Assembly (NCBI RefSeq): GCF_004022465.1
Contig: NZ_SAVA01000013.1
Coordinates: forward strand, 17,012-81,011
DNA from: Rhodobacter huangdaonensis
Lineage (GTDB): Bacteria > Pseudomonadota > Alphaproteobacteria > Rhodobacterales > Rhodobacteraceae
Length of the DNA stretch: 64,000 nucleotides
Direction of reading: 5' to 3'
Part shown: positions 1 through 13,155 of the stretch, piece after piece
Position numbering within the stretch: position 1 is the first letter of the stretch
How the letters are laid out: each line of letters begins with the position of its first letter
Notes under the pieces: generated by a model
Told to the model about the DNA's origin: nothing
The model's input: only the letters and a program-made list of their open reading frames with translations
The model's database searches: none
Position numbers and translations under genes: made by a program

Positions 1-1
1 C

Positions 2-2224
<2,223 letters not shown>

Positions 2225-2250
2225 TCGCGTCTGACGCCTGACAGAACCAG

Positions 2251-2286
2251 CCCCCGCGCGAGCGATCGCGCGGGGGTTTTTCGTTT
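2251..2286 (+). terminator. Rho-independent terminator after rpoC
   Basis: A perfect 10-bp stem (CCCCCGCGCG at 2251-2260 with CGCGCGGGGG at 2267-2276), a 6-nt loop, then TTTTTCGTTTT. It lies 27 nt after the rpoC stop and should end the rpoB-rpoC transcript. Confidence 0.92.
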
Positions 2287-2382
2287 TCCGCGGCGGGTTG
2301 ACGCAGCCCCGACAGAGGCGCAGGACTGAGCCGTTCCATGGGAGAACGGCGCGCAGGTGCCGTGTGGAACACGGAGGACAGA

Positions 2383-3096
2383 ATGAACCGGATCACTCAG
2401 GCCGCCCTTGCGGTCGTTCTCGGCGCGCTGGCGCTGCCGGCGCTGGCGAGCCCCTTCACGGATGCCGAGGCGCAGCTGCGGGCAGTCTATGGCGATTACC
2501 GGGCGGCGCTGTTCCTGTCGAATGCCGGCAAGGCCCCCGAGACGGCGAAGGCGTTGGCGGGGTTCGACACCGCCTGGGCCGAGATGTCGGCGCAATGGGG
2601 CGCGACCCCGCCGCCGCAATATGCCGCCGATGCCGCGCTGCCGCAGACCTTTGATGCGGTCTCGGCGCTGATCGGCAAGGCGCGCGAGGAGGCCGCCGCG
2701 GGCAGGCTGCCGGCGGCGCACCAGACCCTCGAAGGCGTGCGCGCCGAGGTTGCCGGGCTGCACGCGCGCGCCGGGCTGATCGGCTTTTCCGACCGGATGA
2801 ACGCCTATCACGCGGCGATGGAAGAGGTTCTGGGCCGCGACTATGCGGCGATCGGGCCGGGGGCGGCCGTGGCACTGGCGGGCGATGCGGCGGTGCTCGA
2901 CTATCTCGCCGCGCAGATCGTCGCCAATCCGGCACCCGAGGCGGCAAACCCCGCCTATGCGCCGCTCGTCGGGGCCTTCGCCGCCTCGGCCAGGGCGTTT
3001 CGCGCCGCGGCCGACAGCGGTGACCTCGCTGCCGCCCTTGCCGCGCGGGGCAATCTGAAGGCGCCCTATTCCAAGCTCTTTGCCCAGTTCGGCTGA
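2383..3096 (+). CDS. Periplasmic helical protein of unknown function
   Basis: A 237-aa protein. The frame is open from 2338, but I choose the ATG at 2383 because it has a GGAGGA ribosome-binding site 6 nt upstream and starts a clean signal peptide (MNRITQAALAVVLGALALPALA, cleavage likely before S/P at ~22-24). The mature part is Ala-rich, almost all predicted helix, with no Cys, no CxxCH haem motif and no obvious catalytic motif. It ends with APYSKLFAQFG, a tail I associate loosely with helical-bundle periplasmic proteins, without a firm family. It stands alone between the rpoC terminator and the envelope cassette. Function unknown. Confidence 0.8.
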   Translation: MNRITQAALAVVLGALALPALASPFTDAEAQLRAVYGDYRAALFLSNAGKAPETAKALAGFDTAWAEMSAQWGATPPPQYAADAALPQTFDAVSALIGKAREEAAAGRLPAAHQTLEGVRAEVAGLHARAGLIGFSDRMNAYHAAMEEVLGRDYAAIGPGAAVALAGDAAVLDYLAAQIVANPAPEAANPAYAPLVGAFAASARAFRAAADSGDLAAALAARGNLKAPYSKLFAQFG

Positions 3097-3142
3097 ACCG
3101 TGCCGAGCGCCGCGCCGGCGCAGGCCCCCGGCGCGTGCTCCG

Positions 3143-3171
3143 TTTACAACTTCGGGGCCTGCGGGTAAGAG
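3143..3171 (+). promoter_or_regulatory. Candidate sigma70-type promoter of the envelope cassette
   Basis: TTTACA (3143-3148), 17-bp spacer, TAAGAG (3166-3171), about 37 nt before the glycosyltransferase start. The -10 match is weak, so this is a tentative call. Confidence 0.35.
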
Positions 3172-3207
3172 GTGGCGGCCCGTGCCGGGCGGAAAGGGCC
3201 GCGACAG

Positions 3208-3930
3208 ATGACCGAAGTTTCCATCGTGATCCCCGCCAAGAACGAGGCGGAAAACATCGAGACGCTGCTCGACGGGATCGATGCGGCGCTTGCGGGCCGT
3301 GACTACGAGGTGATCGTGGTCGACGATGCCTCGGACGACGGCATGGCCGATATTTTGCGCGCAAGGCTCGTGCGGGCGCCGCGGCTGCGGGTGCTGCGCC
3401 ATGACGTGTCGGGCGGACAGTCGGCGGCGGTGAGCTCGGGCGTGCGCGCGGCGCATGGTGCGATCTGTGCGACGCTCGACGGCGACGGGCAGAACCCGCC
3501 CGAGGAGCTGCCGAAGCTGATCGCGCCGCTCGAGGTGCCGGGGGCCGAGGCGATCGGGCTGGTCGCCGGGCAGCGCGTGGCGCGGCAGGACACGCTGTCG
3601 AAGCGGCTTGCGTCGAAATTCGCGAACGGGCTGCGGGCGCGGGTGCTCAACGACCACACCCGCGACACCGGCTGCGGGCTCAAGGCCTTTCGCCGTGCGC
3701 CCTATCTGGACCTGCCCTATTTCGACCACATGCACCGCTATCTGCCCGCGCTGTTCGCGCGCGACGGCTGGGGTGTGGCGCATGTCGACGTGAGCCACCG
3801 GCCGCGCGGCGGCGGGCGCTCGCATTATTCGAACCTGCAGCGCGGCCTTGTCGGCATCGTCGATCTGGCCGGCGTCGCCTGGCTGATCCGGCGCCGCAAG
3901 AAGGCGCGCCCGACCGAGGTGACGAAATGA
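3208..3930 (+). CDS. GT2 family glycosyltransferase, dolichol/undecaprenyl-phosphate sugar synthase type
   Basis: A 240-aa GT-A fold transferase of the DPM1/ArnC type, expected to move a sugar from a nucleotide donor onto a polyprenyl-phosphate carrier at the cytoplasmic face. It starts with the family signature VSIVIPAKNEAENI, has VVDDASDDG for donor binding, and DGDGQNPPEELPKL supplying the DxD-like metal site. It lacks the two C-terminal membrane helices of ArnC-type enzymes, so it is the short DPM1-like form. The frame is open from a GTG at 3172, but the ATG at 3208 fits the family N-terminus. The stop overlaps the next gene by 4 nt (ATGA), so the four genes to 6382 form one operon. The sugar is not known from the sequence. 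Confidence 0.85.
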   Translation: MTEVSIVIPAKNEAENIETLLDGIDAALAGRDYEVIVVDDASDDGMADILRARLVRAPRLRVLRHDVSGGQSAAVSSGVRAAHGAICATLDGDGQNPPEELPKLIAPLEVPGAEAIGLVAGQRVARQDTLSKRLASKFANGLRARVLNDHTRDTGCGLKAFRRAPYLDLPYFDHMHRYLPALFARDGWGVAHVDVSHRPRGGGRSHYSNLQRGLVGIVDLAGVAWLIRRRKKARPTEVTK

Positions 3931-4235
3931 CCGAATGGCTGGAAAAGCTGCTCCATGTCGGCTCGACGACCGAGCTTTTGTGGGTGATCTTCGGCCTTGC
4001 CGCGCAGCTGATGTTCACCGCGCGCTTCCTGCTGCAATGGATCGCCTCGGAGCGTGCCAGGGATTCGGTGATGCCGGTGGCGTTTTGGTATTTCTCGCTC
4101 GCGGGCGGGGTGATGCTGCTCGCCTATGCGCTTTACCGCGCCGATCCGGTGTTCATTCTGGGCCAGGCGCTCGGCGTGGTGATCTATGCGCGCAACCTGT
4201 GGCTGATCTATGCCAAGCGTCGCCGTGAAGCCTGA
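3927..4235 (+). CDS. Lipid A biosynthesis N-terminal (LAB_N) domain membrane protein
   Basis: A 102-aa protein with three predicted membrane helices. The segments LAAQLMFTARFLLQWIASE, PVAFWYFSLAGGVMLLAYAL and FILGQALGVVIYARNLWLIY match the LAB_N domain, named for its occurrence at the N-terminus of some LpxB proteins but often found as a separate small protein beside lipid-A-modifying glycosyltransferases. Its exact role is undefined; an accessory or flippase-like role for the lipid-linked sugar is a guess. The ATGA overlap upstream and the 26-nt overlap with the next gene show tight coupling. Confidence 0.85.
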   Translation: MTEWLEKLLHVGSTTELLWVIFGLAAQLMFTARFLLQWIASERARDSVMPVAFWYFSLAGGVMLLAYALYRADPVFILGQALGVVIYARNLWLIYAKRRREA

Positions 4236-5661
4236 GCCGTCGCGGCCCGAGGCCGGGGGCTGGCTTGGCCCGGTGCTGGCGATCGTCGCGGCGGTGACGG
4301 TGGCGCGGGTGCTGGCGCTGGTCTTCGACCGCACCGATCTTTTCGTCGACGAGGCGCAATACTGGCTCTGGGGGCAGCGCTTCGACTTCGGCTATTACTC
4401 GAAGCCGCCGCTGATCGGCTGGCTGATCCGCGCGGTGACCGATCTCGCGGGATCGAGTGCGCCGTTCTGGGTGCGGCTGCCGGCGCCGGTGCTGCACGGG
4501 CTGACCGGGATGATCCTTGCGGCGCTTGCCGCCCGCATCGCCGGGCGTGGCGCCGCGATCTGGACGGCAGCGCTTTACGTCACGCTGCCCTTCACCGCCG
4601 TCGGCTCGGCGATGATCTCGACCGATACGGTGATGGCGCCCTTCTTCGCCGCGGGCCTGCTGTTCTTCTGGCGGCTTGGCGAGAGCGGGCGGGCGGGCGA
4701 CGCGCTGGCGCTTGGCCTGTGCGTGGGCTTTGCCTTCCTGGCGAAATACGTGGCGCTGTTCCTGCCGGCGGGGATCGTGCTGGCGGTGCTGGTCGCGCCC
4801 GCGCGGCGGATCGGCTGGGGCAACGCGCTGCTTGCGACGCTCGCTTTCGCGCTGGTGATCGCGCCGAATGTGGCGTGGAACGTGACGCATCAGTTCGCCA
4901 CGCTCGAGCACACGATGGACAATGTCGGCTGGGTGCGCGGGGGGGCGGGGCTGAACTGGGCCTCGATGGGCGGCTGGCTCGCGGCGCAGATCGCGGTCTT
5001 CGGTCCGGTCACCATGGTTGCGCTGCTGCTTGGCGTGATCGGGGCCCGCAGCGCGGACCGGCGCGCGCTCGCGGTGCTGGCCTTGCCGCCGCTGGTCGTG
5101 GTGACGGTGCAGGCGCTTTTGGACAAGGCCTATGCGAACTGGGCGGTCTCGGCCTATCTCGCGGGCGTGATCCTTGCCGTGCTGGTGTTGCCGCGGTGGG
5201 GCCGGTGGCTGGCGCTGCTGACGAACCTCGTTGCGGTGACGGCGGTCGCGGCGCTGACCGTTCTGGCCCCCTGGCCTGCGCCGGGCGGCAAGCCGCTTTT
5301 GAACCGCTACCTCGGCCGCACCGAGCTGAGCCGGCGCATCCTCGCCCTTGCGACCGCCGAGGGCGTGCCGGTCTACAGCGACGACCGCGACATCCTCGCC
5401 GATCTCTTCTACACCGGCCGCGATGCCGGGGTGACGATCTATGCTCCGCGCCCGACGGGCCGGCCGATGAACTATTACGAGCAGAATTTCCCGTTGCCCG
5501 CCGATTTTGCCGGCCGCATTCTGGTCATTCGCCGCAGCCCGATCGACTGCGGCGCGGGGCCCGTGCCGCCGGCGGGGATGCTGAACGGCTCGGGCACCTG
5601 GGAAGGGAAGGGGGTCACCCCCTACATCGTGCCGGGAGAGTGCCTGAATGCCGCGCCTTGA
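4210..5661 (+). CDS. ArnT-like polyprenyl-phosphate-sugar glycosyltransferase (GT39/GT83 type)
   Basis: A 483-aa integral membrane glycosyltransferase of the PMT/ArnT superfamily. The first periplasmic loop carries the catalytic acid motif LFVDEAQYWLWGQ followed by GYYSKPPLIGWLIR, the classic signature of enzymes that take a sugar from undecaprenyl phosphate and attach it to lipid A or another surface acceptor. About ten membrane helices follow, then a soluble C-terminal portion (GVPVYSDDRDILADLFYTGR). With the GT2 enzyme (makes the lipid-linked donor) and LAB_N, it completes a lipid-A-type glycosylation module. The acceptor and sugar cannot be read from the sequence. It overlaps the PAP2 gene by 14 nt. 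Confidence 0.85.
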   Translation: MPSVAVKPEPSRPEAGGWLGPVLAIVAAVTVARVLALVFDRTDLFVDEAQYWLWGQRFDFGYYSKPPLIGWLIRAVTDLAGSSAPFWVRLPAPVLHGLTGMILAALAARIAGRGAAIWTAALYVTLPFTAVGSAMISTDTVMAPFFAAGLLFFWRLGESGRAGDALALGLCVGFAFLAKYVALFLPAGIVLAVLVAPARRIGWGNALLATLAFALVIAPNVAWNVTHQFATLEHTMDNVGWVRGGAGLNWASMGGWLAAQIAVFGPVTMVALLLGVIGARSADRRALAVLALPPLVVVTVQALLDKAYANWAVSAYLAGVILAVLVLPRWGRWLALLTNLVAVTAVAALTVLAPWPAPGGKPLLNRYLGRTELSRRILALATAEGVPVYSDDRDILADLFYTGRDAGVTIYAPRPTGRPMNYYEQNFPLPADFAGRILVIRRSPIDCGAGPVPPAGMLNGSGTWEGKGVTPYIVPGECLNAAP

Positions 5662-6382
5662 CCTGAGCCTGACCGGACGCTGGCTGCTGGCCGGCTGGAT
5701 TGCCGCGGTGGCGCTGTTTTGCGGCGCGCCCTCGGTCGATCTGGCGATCTCGGGGCTGTTCTGGCACGCGGGGGCGGGCTTCGATGTCATCACCAACCCG
5801 CTCTGGGAATGGCTGCGCCAGCGGCTGTGGGATCTGGCGCTGATCGTGCTGGTGGTGGCGATCGTCGCCATGGTGCGCGCCTTCGCCAAGGGCCGCAACG
5901 TCTGGGGCCTGCCGTCGCGGGCCTGGGGATTCGTGGTGACGCTGTATCTGCTCGGACCGGGACTGATCGTGAACGGCGTTCTCAAGGCCTATTCCGGCCG
6001 CGCCCGCCCCGCCTTCGTGACCGAATTCGGCGGCACCAAGCTGTTCACCCCGGCCGGTCAGTTCGCCGATCAGTGCACGCGCAACTGCTCCTTCGTCTCG
6101 GGCGAGGTCTCGGCGGCGGTGGCGCTGGCCGTGGCGCTGTGGCTGGCCTCGGTGCTCTGGTCGCGGATCGAGCGCTGGCAGCGGCTCTACCTGCGCGCGG
6201 TGGCGCTGTTCATCCCCGCCTTCGTCATCGTGCAGCGGGTGGCGACGGGGCGGCACTTCGCCTCGGACGCGGTCTTTGCCGCGCTGATCACCCTGACCCT
6301 CGCCTGGGGGCTTTACGCGCTGTTCGCCGGGCAGCTTCCGCGCCGGCGCAATGCCGCAGGGGCGCCCGGCGGGCGCTGTTGA
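5648..6382 (+). CDS. PAP2-family membrane phosphatase (LpxE-like)
   Basis: A 244-aa membrane protein with the three PAP2 phosphatase motifs: KAYSGRARP, the central CSFVSGE (usual PSGH replaced by SGE, as in some LpxE-like proteins) and RVATGRHFASD with the catalytic His and Asp. Such enzymes remove phosphate from lipid A or from undecaprenyl pyrophosphate in the periplasm. Being last in the cassette with GT2, LAB_N and an ArnT-like enzyme suggests that lipid A dephosphorylation and sugar addition are coupled. The stop codon overlaps the -35 box of the rpsL promoter, so no terminator separates it from the str operon. Confidence 0.85.
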   Translation: MPRLDLSLTGRWLLAGWIAAVALFCGAPSVDLAISGLFWHAGAGFDVITNPLWEWLRQRLWDLALIVLVVAIVAMVRAFAKGRNVWGLPSRAWGFVVTLYLLGPGLIVNGVLKAYSGRARPAFVTEFGGTKLFTPAGQFADQCTRNCSFVSGEVSAAVALAVALWLASVLWSRIERWQRLYLRAVALFIPAFVIVQRVATGRHFASDAVFAALITLTLAWGLYALFAGQLPRRRNAAGAPGGRC

Positions 6383-6407
6383 CAAGGGGGCCGACTCCTC
6401 CTATAGC
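6379..6407 (+). promoter_or_regulatory. rpsL (str operon) promoter with ~230-nt leader
   Basis: TTGACA (6379-6384), 17-bp spacer, TATAGC (6402-6407): a near-consensus sigma70 promoter whose -35 box overlaps the stop codon of the upstream phosphatase gene. The start site would be near 6414, giving a GC-rich leader of about 228 nt before rpsL. The leader contains several possible stem-loops (for example CCCGCCGCAAGGCGGG at ~6509-6524), but I recognise no named leader motif. Confidence 0.85.
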
Positions 6408-6642
6408 CGCCGCTACCTGATGGGCGCAGTGTGCCCTGAGGGTGGAGTTCAGCGGCCAAGTCCGGGCCCACCGGCCCCTTGCCCTGAAGACGACGACGCA
6501 TTCGGCCCGCCGCAAGGCGGGAAGGGTGCGGTTTGGCGTTTCACGATCTGCGTGAGACGCCGTCGAGAAGCGGCTCAGCCTCGCGCGGGAATCCCACCGG
6601 GCCGGGTTGAGAGTATTGACAGAGCAAACACGGGGAACCGGA

Positions 6643-7014
6643 ATGCCTACCATCCAACAGCTGATCCGCAAGCCGCGGCAGCCCAAGGTGCAGCGATCGA
6701 AGTCGCAGCACCTCCAGCAGTGCCCGCAGAAGCGCGGCGTCTGCACGCGCGTCTACACCACGACGCCGAAGAAACCGAACTCGGCTATGCGTAAGGTCGC
6801 CAAGGTGCGCCTGACGAACGGCTTCGAAGTCATCTCCTACATCCCGGGCGAAAAGCACAACCTGCAGGAGCACTCCGTTGTGCTCATCCGCGGCGGTCGT
6901 GTGAAGGACCTTCCGGGTGTGCGCTATCACATCCTGCGCGGTGTTCTGGATACCCAGGGCGTCAAGGATCGTCGTCAGCGTCGTTCGAAATACGGCGCGA
7001 AGCGGCCGAAGTGA
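6643..7014 (+). CDS. rpsL: 30S ribosomal protein S12
   Basis: A 123-aa protein beginning MPTIQQLIRKPR; the in-frame upstream codon at 6607 is rejected because S12 always starts MPT-like. It forms part of the decoding centre. TTPKKPNSAMRKVAKV carries the wild-type lysines of the streptomycin site, and GGRVKDLPGVRYH contains the Asp that RimO methylthiolates in many bacteria. First gene of the str operon. Confidence 0.98.
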   Translation: MPTIQQLIRKPRQPKVQRSKSQHLQQCPQKRGVCTRVYTTTPKKPNSAMRKVAKVRLTNGFEVISYIPGEKHNLQEHSVVLIRGGRVKDLPGVRYHILRGVLDTQGVKDRRQRRSKYGAKRPK

Positions 7015-7026
7015 GGAGTGTGAAGC

Positions 7027-7497
7027 ATGTCTCGTCGTCACGCCGCTGAGAAGCGCGAAGTTCTGCCCGACGCCAAATATGGCGATCGCGTGCTGACCAA
7101 GTTCATGAACAACCTGATGATCGACGGCAAGAAGTCTGTTGCCGAGCGGATCGTCTACAATGCCCTCGACCGTGTCGAAGGCAAGCTCAAGCGCGAGCCC
7201 GTGGAAGTCTTCCACGAGGCCCTCGACAACGTGAAGCCTTCGGTCGAAGTGCGTTCGCGTCGCGTCGGCGGTGCCACCTATCAGGTCCCGGTCGAAGTGC
7301 GTCCGACCCGTCGTGAGGCGCTGGCGATTCGCTGGCTGATCACCGCGGCCAAGAACCGCAACGAGCACACCATGGAAGAACGCCTGGCCGGCGAGCTTCT
7401 GGATGCGGTGAACTCGCGCGGTGCCGCCGTGAAGAAGCGGGAAGACACCCACAAGATGGCCGACGCCAACAAGGCGTTCAGCCACTACCGCTGGTAA
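7027..7497 (+). CDS. rpsG: 30S ribosomal protein S7
   Basis: A 156-aa protein beginning MSRRHAAEKREVLPD, of normal bacterial length. It nucleates assembly of the 30S head by binding the 3' domain of 16S rRNA. The conserved KFMNNLMIDGKKSVAERIVY and GGATYQVPVEVRPTRR segments are visible. Preceded by GGAGTG 12 nt after the rpsL stop; cotranscribed with rpsL and fusA. Confidence 0.98.
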   Translation: MSRRHAAEKREVLPDAKYGDRVLTKFMNNLMIDGKKSVAERIVYNALDRVEGKLKREPVEVFHEALDNVKPSVEVRSRRVGGATYQVPVEVRPTRREALAIRWLITAAKNRNEHTMEERLAGELLDAVNSRGAAVKKREDTHKMADANKAFSHYRW

Positions 7498-7511
7498 GAG
7501 AGGAACCCCTC

Positions 7512-9626
<2,115 letters not shown>

Positions 9627-9633
9627 GGCTGAT

Positions 9634-9659
9634 GGCGTCCGGGGCTGACCCCGGGCGCC
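9634..9659 (+). other. Strong intercistronic stem-loop between fusA and tuf
   Basis: An 11-bp stem (9634-9644 with 9649-9659, one G-T pair) closed by CTGA. It is followed by CTCTTCC rather than a real U-tract, so it looks like an RNA-processing or partial attenuation site, not a full terminator. Confidence 0.5.
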
Positions 9660-9692
9660 TCTTCCCAGGTTCACGGACTACAGGAGGCCAGT

Positions 9693-10868
<1,176 letters not shown>

Positions 10869-10913
10869 TCTCGGCGGCGGGGCGACCCGCCACCGACATT
10901 GGTAAGTGAAACG

Positions 10914-10939
10914 ATGGTGCGCCTTCGGGCGCACCATTT
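10914..10939 (+). terminator. Terminator after tuf
   Basis: A stem TGGTGCGCC (10915-10923) with GGCGCACCA (10928-10936) around a TTCG-type loop, then TTTGCTCTT. It sits just before the rpsJ promoter and separates the str operon from the S10 operon. Confidence 0.8.
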
Positions 10940-10943
10940 GCTC

Positions 10944-10972
10944 TTGACAGACTCGGGCCGCTCCCGTAGAGC
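10944..10972 (+). promoter_or_regulatory. S10 operon (rpsJ) promoter
   Basis: TTGACA (10944-10949), 17-bp spacer, TAGAGC (10967-10972). The leader to rpsJ is ~90 nt; no S10-type L4-binding leader could be recognised by eye. Confidence 0.8.
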
Positions 10973-11067
10973 GCCCCGGATCTCCAAGAGATTGTGGTTC
11001 GATGCAGGCGTCGCATTCGGCGGTGTCTGCCTCTCAACCTGATAGCCCCTGCGAGAGGCAAGACTAA

Positions 11068-11376
11068 ATGAGTGGTCAGAACATCCGCATCCGGCTCAAG
11101 GCGTTCGATTACCGCGTGCTGGACGCCAGCACCCAGGAAATCGTGAACACCGCCAAGCGTACCGGTGCACAGGTCCGCGGGCCGATCCCGCTGCCCAACA
11201 AAATCGAGAAATTCACGGTTCTCCGTGGTCCGCACATCGACAAGAAGTCGCGCGACCAGTGGGAAATCCGCACGCACAAGCGCCTGCTCGATATCGTCGA
11301 TCCGACTCCCCAGACCGTGGACGCGCTGATGAAGCTCGACCTCGCCGCTGGCGTCGACGTCGAGATCAAGGTCTGA
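11068..11376 (+). CDS. rpsJ: 30S ribosomal protein S10
   Basis: A 102-aa protein beginning MSGQNIRIRLKAFDYRVLD, with the conserved TGAQVRGPIPLPNKI loop and KKSRDQWEIRTHKRLLDI. It belongs to the 30S head and also acts as NusE in antitermination. First gene of the S10 operon, 12 nt before rplC. Confidence 0.98.
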   Translation: MSGQNIRIRLKAFDYRVLDASTQEIVNTAKRTGAQVRGPIPLPNKIEKFTVLRGPHIDKKSRDQWEIRTHKRLLDIVDPTPQTVDALMKLDLAAGVDVEIKV

Positions 11377-11387
11377 GGAGGCACGCC

Positions 11388-12116
11388 ATGACTCAACGTT
11401 CTGGTGTTATCGCCAAGAAGCTGGGGATGACCCGGCTGTTCCTCGAAGACGGCAAGCAGGTCCCGGTGACCGTGCTGCAGCTCGACAACCTCCAGGTCGT
11501 CGCGCAGCGCACCGTCGAGACCGACGGCTACACCGCCGTTCAGCTCGGCGCCGGCGAAGCCAAGGCGAAGCGCGTGTCGGCAGCGATGCGTGGCCACTTC
11601 GCGAAGGCGAACGTCGCGCCGAAGCGCAAGCTGGCCGAGTTCCGCGTGGACCCGGAAAACCTGATCGACGTCGGTGCCGAGATCTCGGCCGAGCACTACA
11701 ATGCCGGCCAGTTCGTCGACATCGCCGGCACCTCGATCGGTAAGGGCTTTGCGGGCGTCATGAAGCGCCACAACTTCGGCGGTCTGCGCGCCTCGCACGG
11801 CGTGTCGATCTCGCACCGTTCGCACGGTTCGACCGGCCAGTGCCAGGACCCGGGCAAGGTGTTCAAGGGCAAGAAGATGGCTGGCCATCTGGGTGCCGTG
11901 CGTGTCACCACGCAGAACATCCAGGTCGTCAAGACCGATGCCGACCGCGGCCTGATCCTGGTGAAGGGCTCCGTGCCCGGCGCCAAGGGTGGCTGGGTCA
12001 CCATCAAGGACGCCGTCAAGAAGCCGCTGCCGTCGGACGTTCCGATGCCGGCCGGCCTGAAGATGGCTGCCGCTGCTCCGGCCGAAGAAGTCTCGGTCGA
12101 AGGGGGTGAAGCATGA
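11388..12116 (+). CDS. rplC: 50S ribosomal protein L3
   Basis: A 242-aa protein. The frame is open further upstream inside rpsJ, but the ATG at 11388 with GAGGAGGC before it begins the canonical MTQRSGVIAKKLGMTRLF. The loop reaching the peptidyl-transferase centre is seen as SHRSHGSTGQCQDPGKVFKG, including the Gln that PrmB methylates in E. coli. The C-terminus is slightly extended and acidic. The stop overlaps the rplD start (ATGA). Confidence 0.98.
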   Translation: MTQRSGVIAKKLGMTRLFLEDGKQVPVTVLQLDNLQVVAQRTVETDGYTAVQLGAGEAKAKRVSAAMRGHFAKANVAPKRKLAEFRVDPENLIDVGAEISAEHYNAGQFVDIAGTSIGKGFAGVMKRHNFGGLRASHGVSISHRSHGSTGQCQDPGKVFKGKKMAGHLGAVRVTTQNIQVVKTDADRGLILVKGSVPGAKGGWVTIKDAVKKPLPSDVPMPAGLKMAAAAPAEEVSVEGGEA

Positions 12117-12733
12117 AACTCGATGTGATCACGCTTGACGGCGGCAAGGCCGGCTCGATCGATCTGGATGACGCGCTGTTCGGCCTCGAGCCGCGCGCCG
12201 ACATCCTGCATCGCGTCGTGCGCTGGCAGCGCGCCAAGGCTCAGCAGGGCACCCACTCGGTGCTCGGCAAGTCGGACGTCAGCTACTCGACCAAGAAGAT
12301 CTATCGCCAGAAGGGCACCGGCGGCGCTCGCCACGGTTCCAAGAAGGCCCCGATCTTCCGTCACGGTGGCGTCTACAAGGGCCCGACCCCGCGGTCGCAC
12401 GCCCATGACCTGACGAAGAAGTTCCGCGCGCTTGGCCTGCGCCACGCGCTCTCGGCCAAGGCGAAAGCCGGCAACCTCGTGGTTCTGGATGCGGCCGATA
12501 TGGCCGAAGCCAAGACCAAGCTGCTTGCCAAGGCCGCGAAGGAGCTGGGCTGGAAGAAGGTTCTGGTGATCGACGGCTCCGCCGTGGATGAGAACTTTGC
12601 CAAAGCCGCGCGCAACATCGAAGGCATCGACGTGCTGCCGTCGATGGGCGCCAACGTCTATGACATCCTGAAGCGTGAGACCCTGGTCCTCACGAAGGCG
12701 GGTGTCGAAGCTCTGGAGGCTCGCCTGAAATGA
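12113..12733 (+). CDS. rplD: 50S ribosomal protein L4
   Basis: A 206-aa protein with the tentacle segment KKIYRQKGTGGARHGSKKAP that lines the peptide exit tunnel. In E. coli L4 also autoregulates the S10 operon; whether it does so here is unknown. ATGA overlaps with both rplC and rplW indicate translational coupling. Confidence 0.98.
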   Translation: MKLDVITLDGGKAGSIDLDDALFGLEPRADILHRVVRWQRAKAQQGTHSVLGKSDVSYSTKKIYRQKGTGGARHGSKKAPIFRHGGVYKGPTPRSHAHDLTKKFRALGLRHALSAKAKAGNLVVLDAADMAEAKTKLLAKAAKELGWKKVLVIDGSAVDENFAKAARNIEGIDVLPSMGANVYDILKRETLVLTKAGVEALEARLK

Positions 12734-13026
12734 GCGCGAAACCCGAACACTACGACGTGATCGTGAAGCCGGTCATCACCGAAAAGGCCACCATGGCCTC
12801 GGAGAACGGCGCGGTGGTCTTCCAGGTCGCGAAAACGGCTACCAAGCCGGCGATCAAGGAAGCTGTCGAGACCCTCTTCGGCGTCAAGGTGAAGGCGGTC
12901 AACACCACCATCACCAAGGGCAAGACCAAGCGTTTCCGCGGCATGGCCGGCGTGCGCTCGGACGTGAAGAAGGCCTATGTGACGCTGGAAGACGGTCAGA
13001 CGATCGACGTCTCGACCGGCCTCTGA
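12730..13026 (+). CDS. rplW: 50S ribosomal protein L23
   Basis: A 98-aa protein (MSAKPEHYDVIVKPVITEKA) with the conserved FQVAKTATKPAIKEAVETLF and TKRFRGMAG segments. It sits at the tunnel exit and docks SRP and trigger factor. It is the last gene of this S10 sub-operon because a terminator follows, instead of rplB as in most bacteria. Confidence 0.98.
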   Translation: MSAKPEHYDVIVKPVITEKATMASENGAVVFQVAKTATKPAIKEAVETLFGVKVKAVNTTITKGKTKRFRGMAGVRSDVKKAYVTLEDGQTIDVSTGL

Positions 13027-13047
13027 GGTCATCGGTCAGAAATTGGA

Positions 13048-13078
13048 AAGGCCCTCGCGTTTGCGGGGGCCTTTTCGC
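13048..13078 (+). terminator. Terminator inside the S10 operon, after rplW
   Basis: AAGGCCCTCGC (13048-13058) pairs with GCGGGGGCCTT (13063-13073; one T-G pair) and is followed by TTTCGCTT. It splits rplW from rplB. Confidence 0.8.
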
Positions 13079-13155
13079 TTGTGCGGGGATGCTCCCATGC
13101 CGAAACTAATTTCAATCCCTACAAATGAGCATTTCTTTGAGTGACAGGAGCGGAT

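Noticed and set aside
4153..5985. A 610-codon minus-strand frame opposite the ArnT-like gene
   Set aside because: Shadow of the plus-strand membrane proteins; no RBS and biased composition.
6616..6621. TTGACA just upstream of rpsL as a second promoter
   Set aside because: Only 21 bp remain before the ATG, leaving no room for a -10 and start site upstream of the RBS.
6643..7014. Streptomycin-resistance change in S12
   Set aside because: The KKPNS and VKDLPGVRYH positions are wild type.
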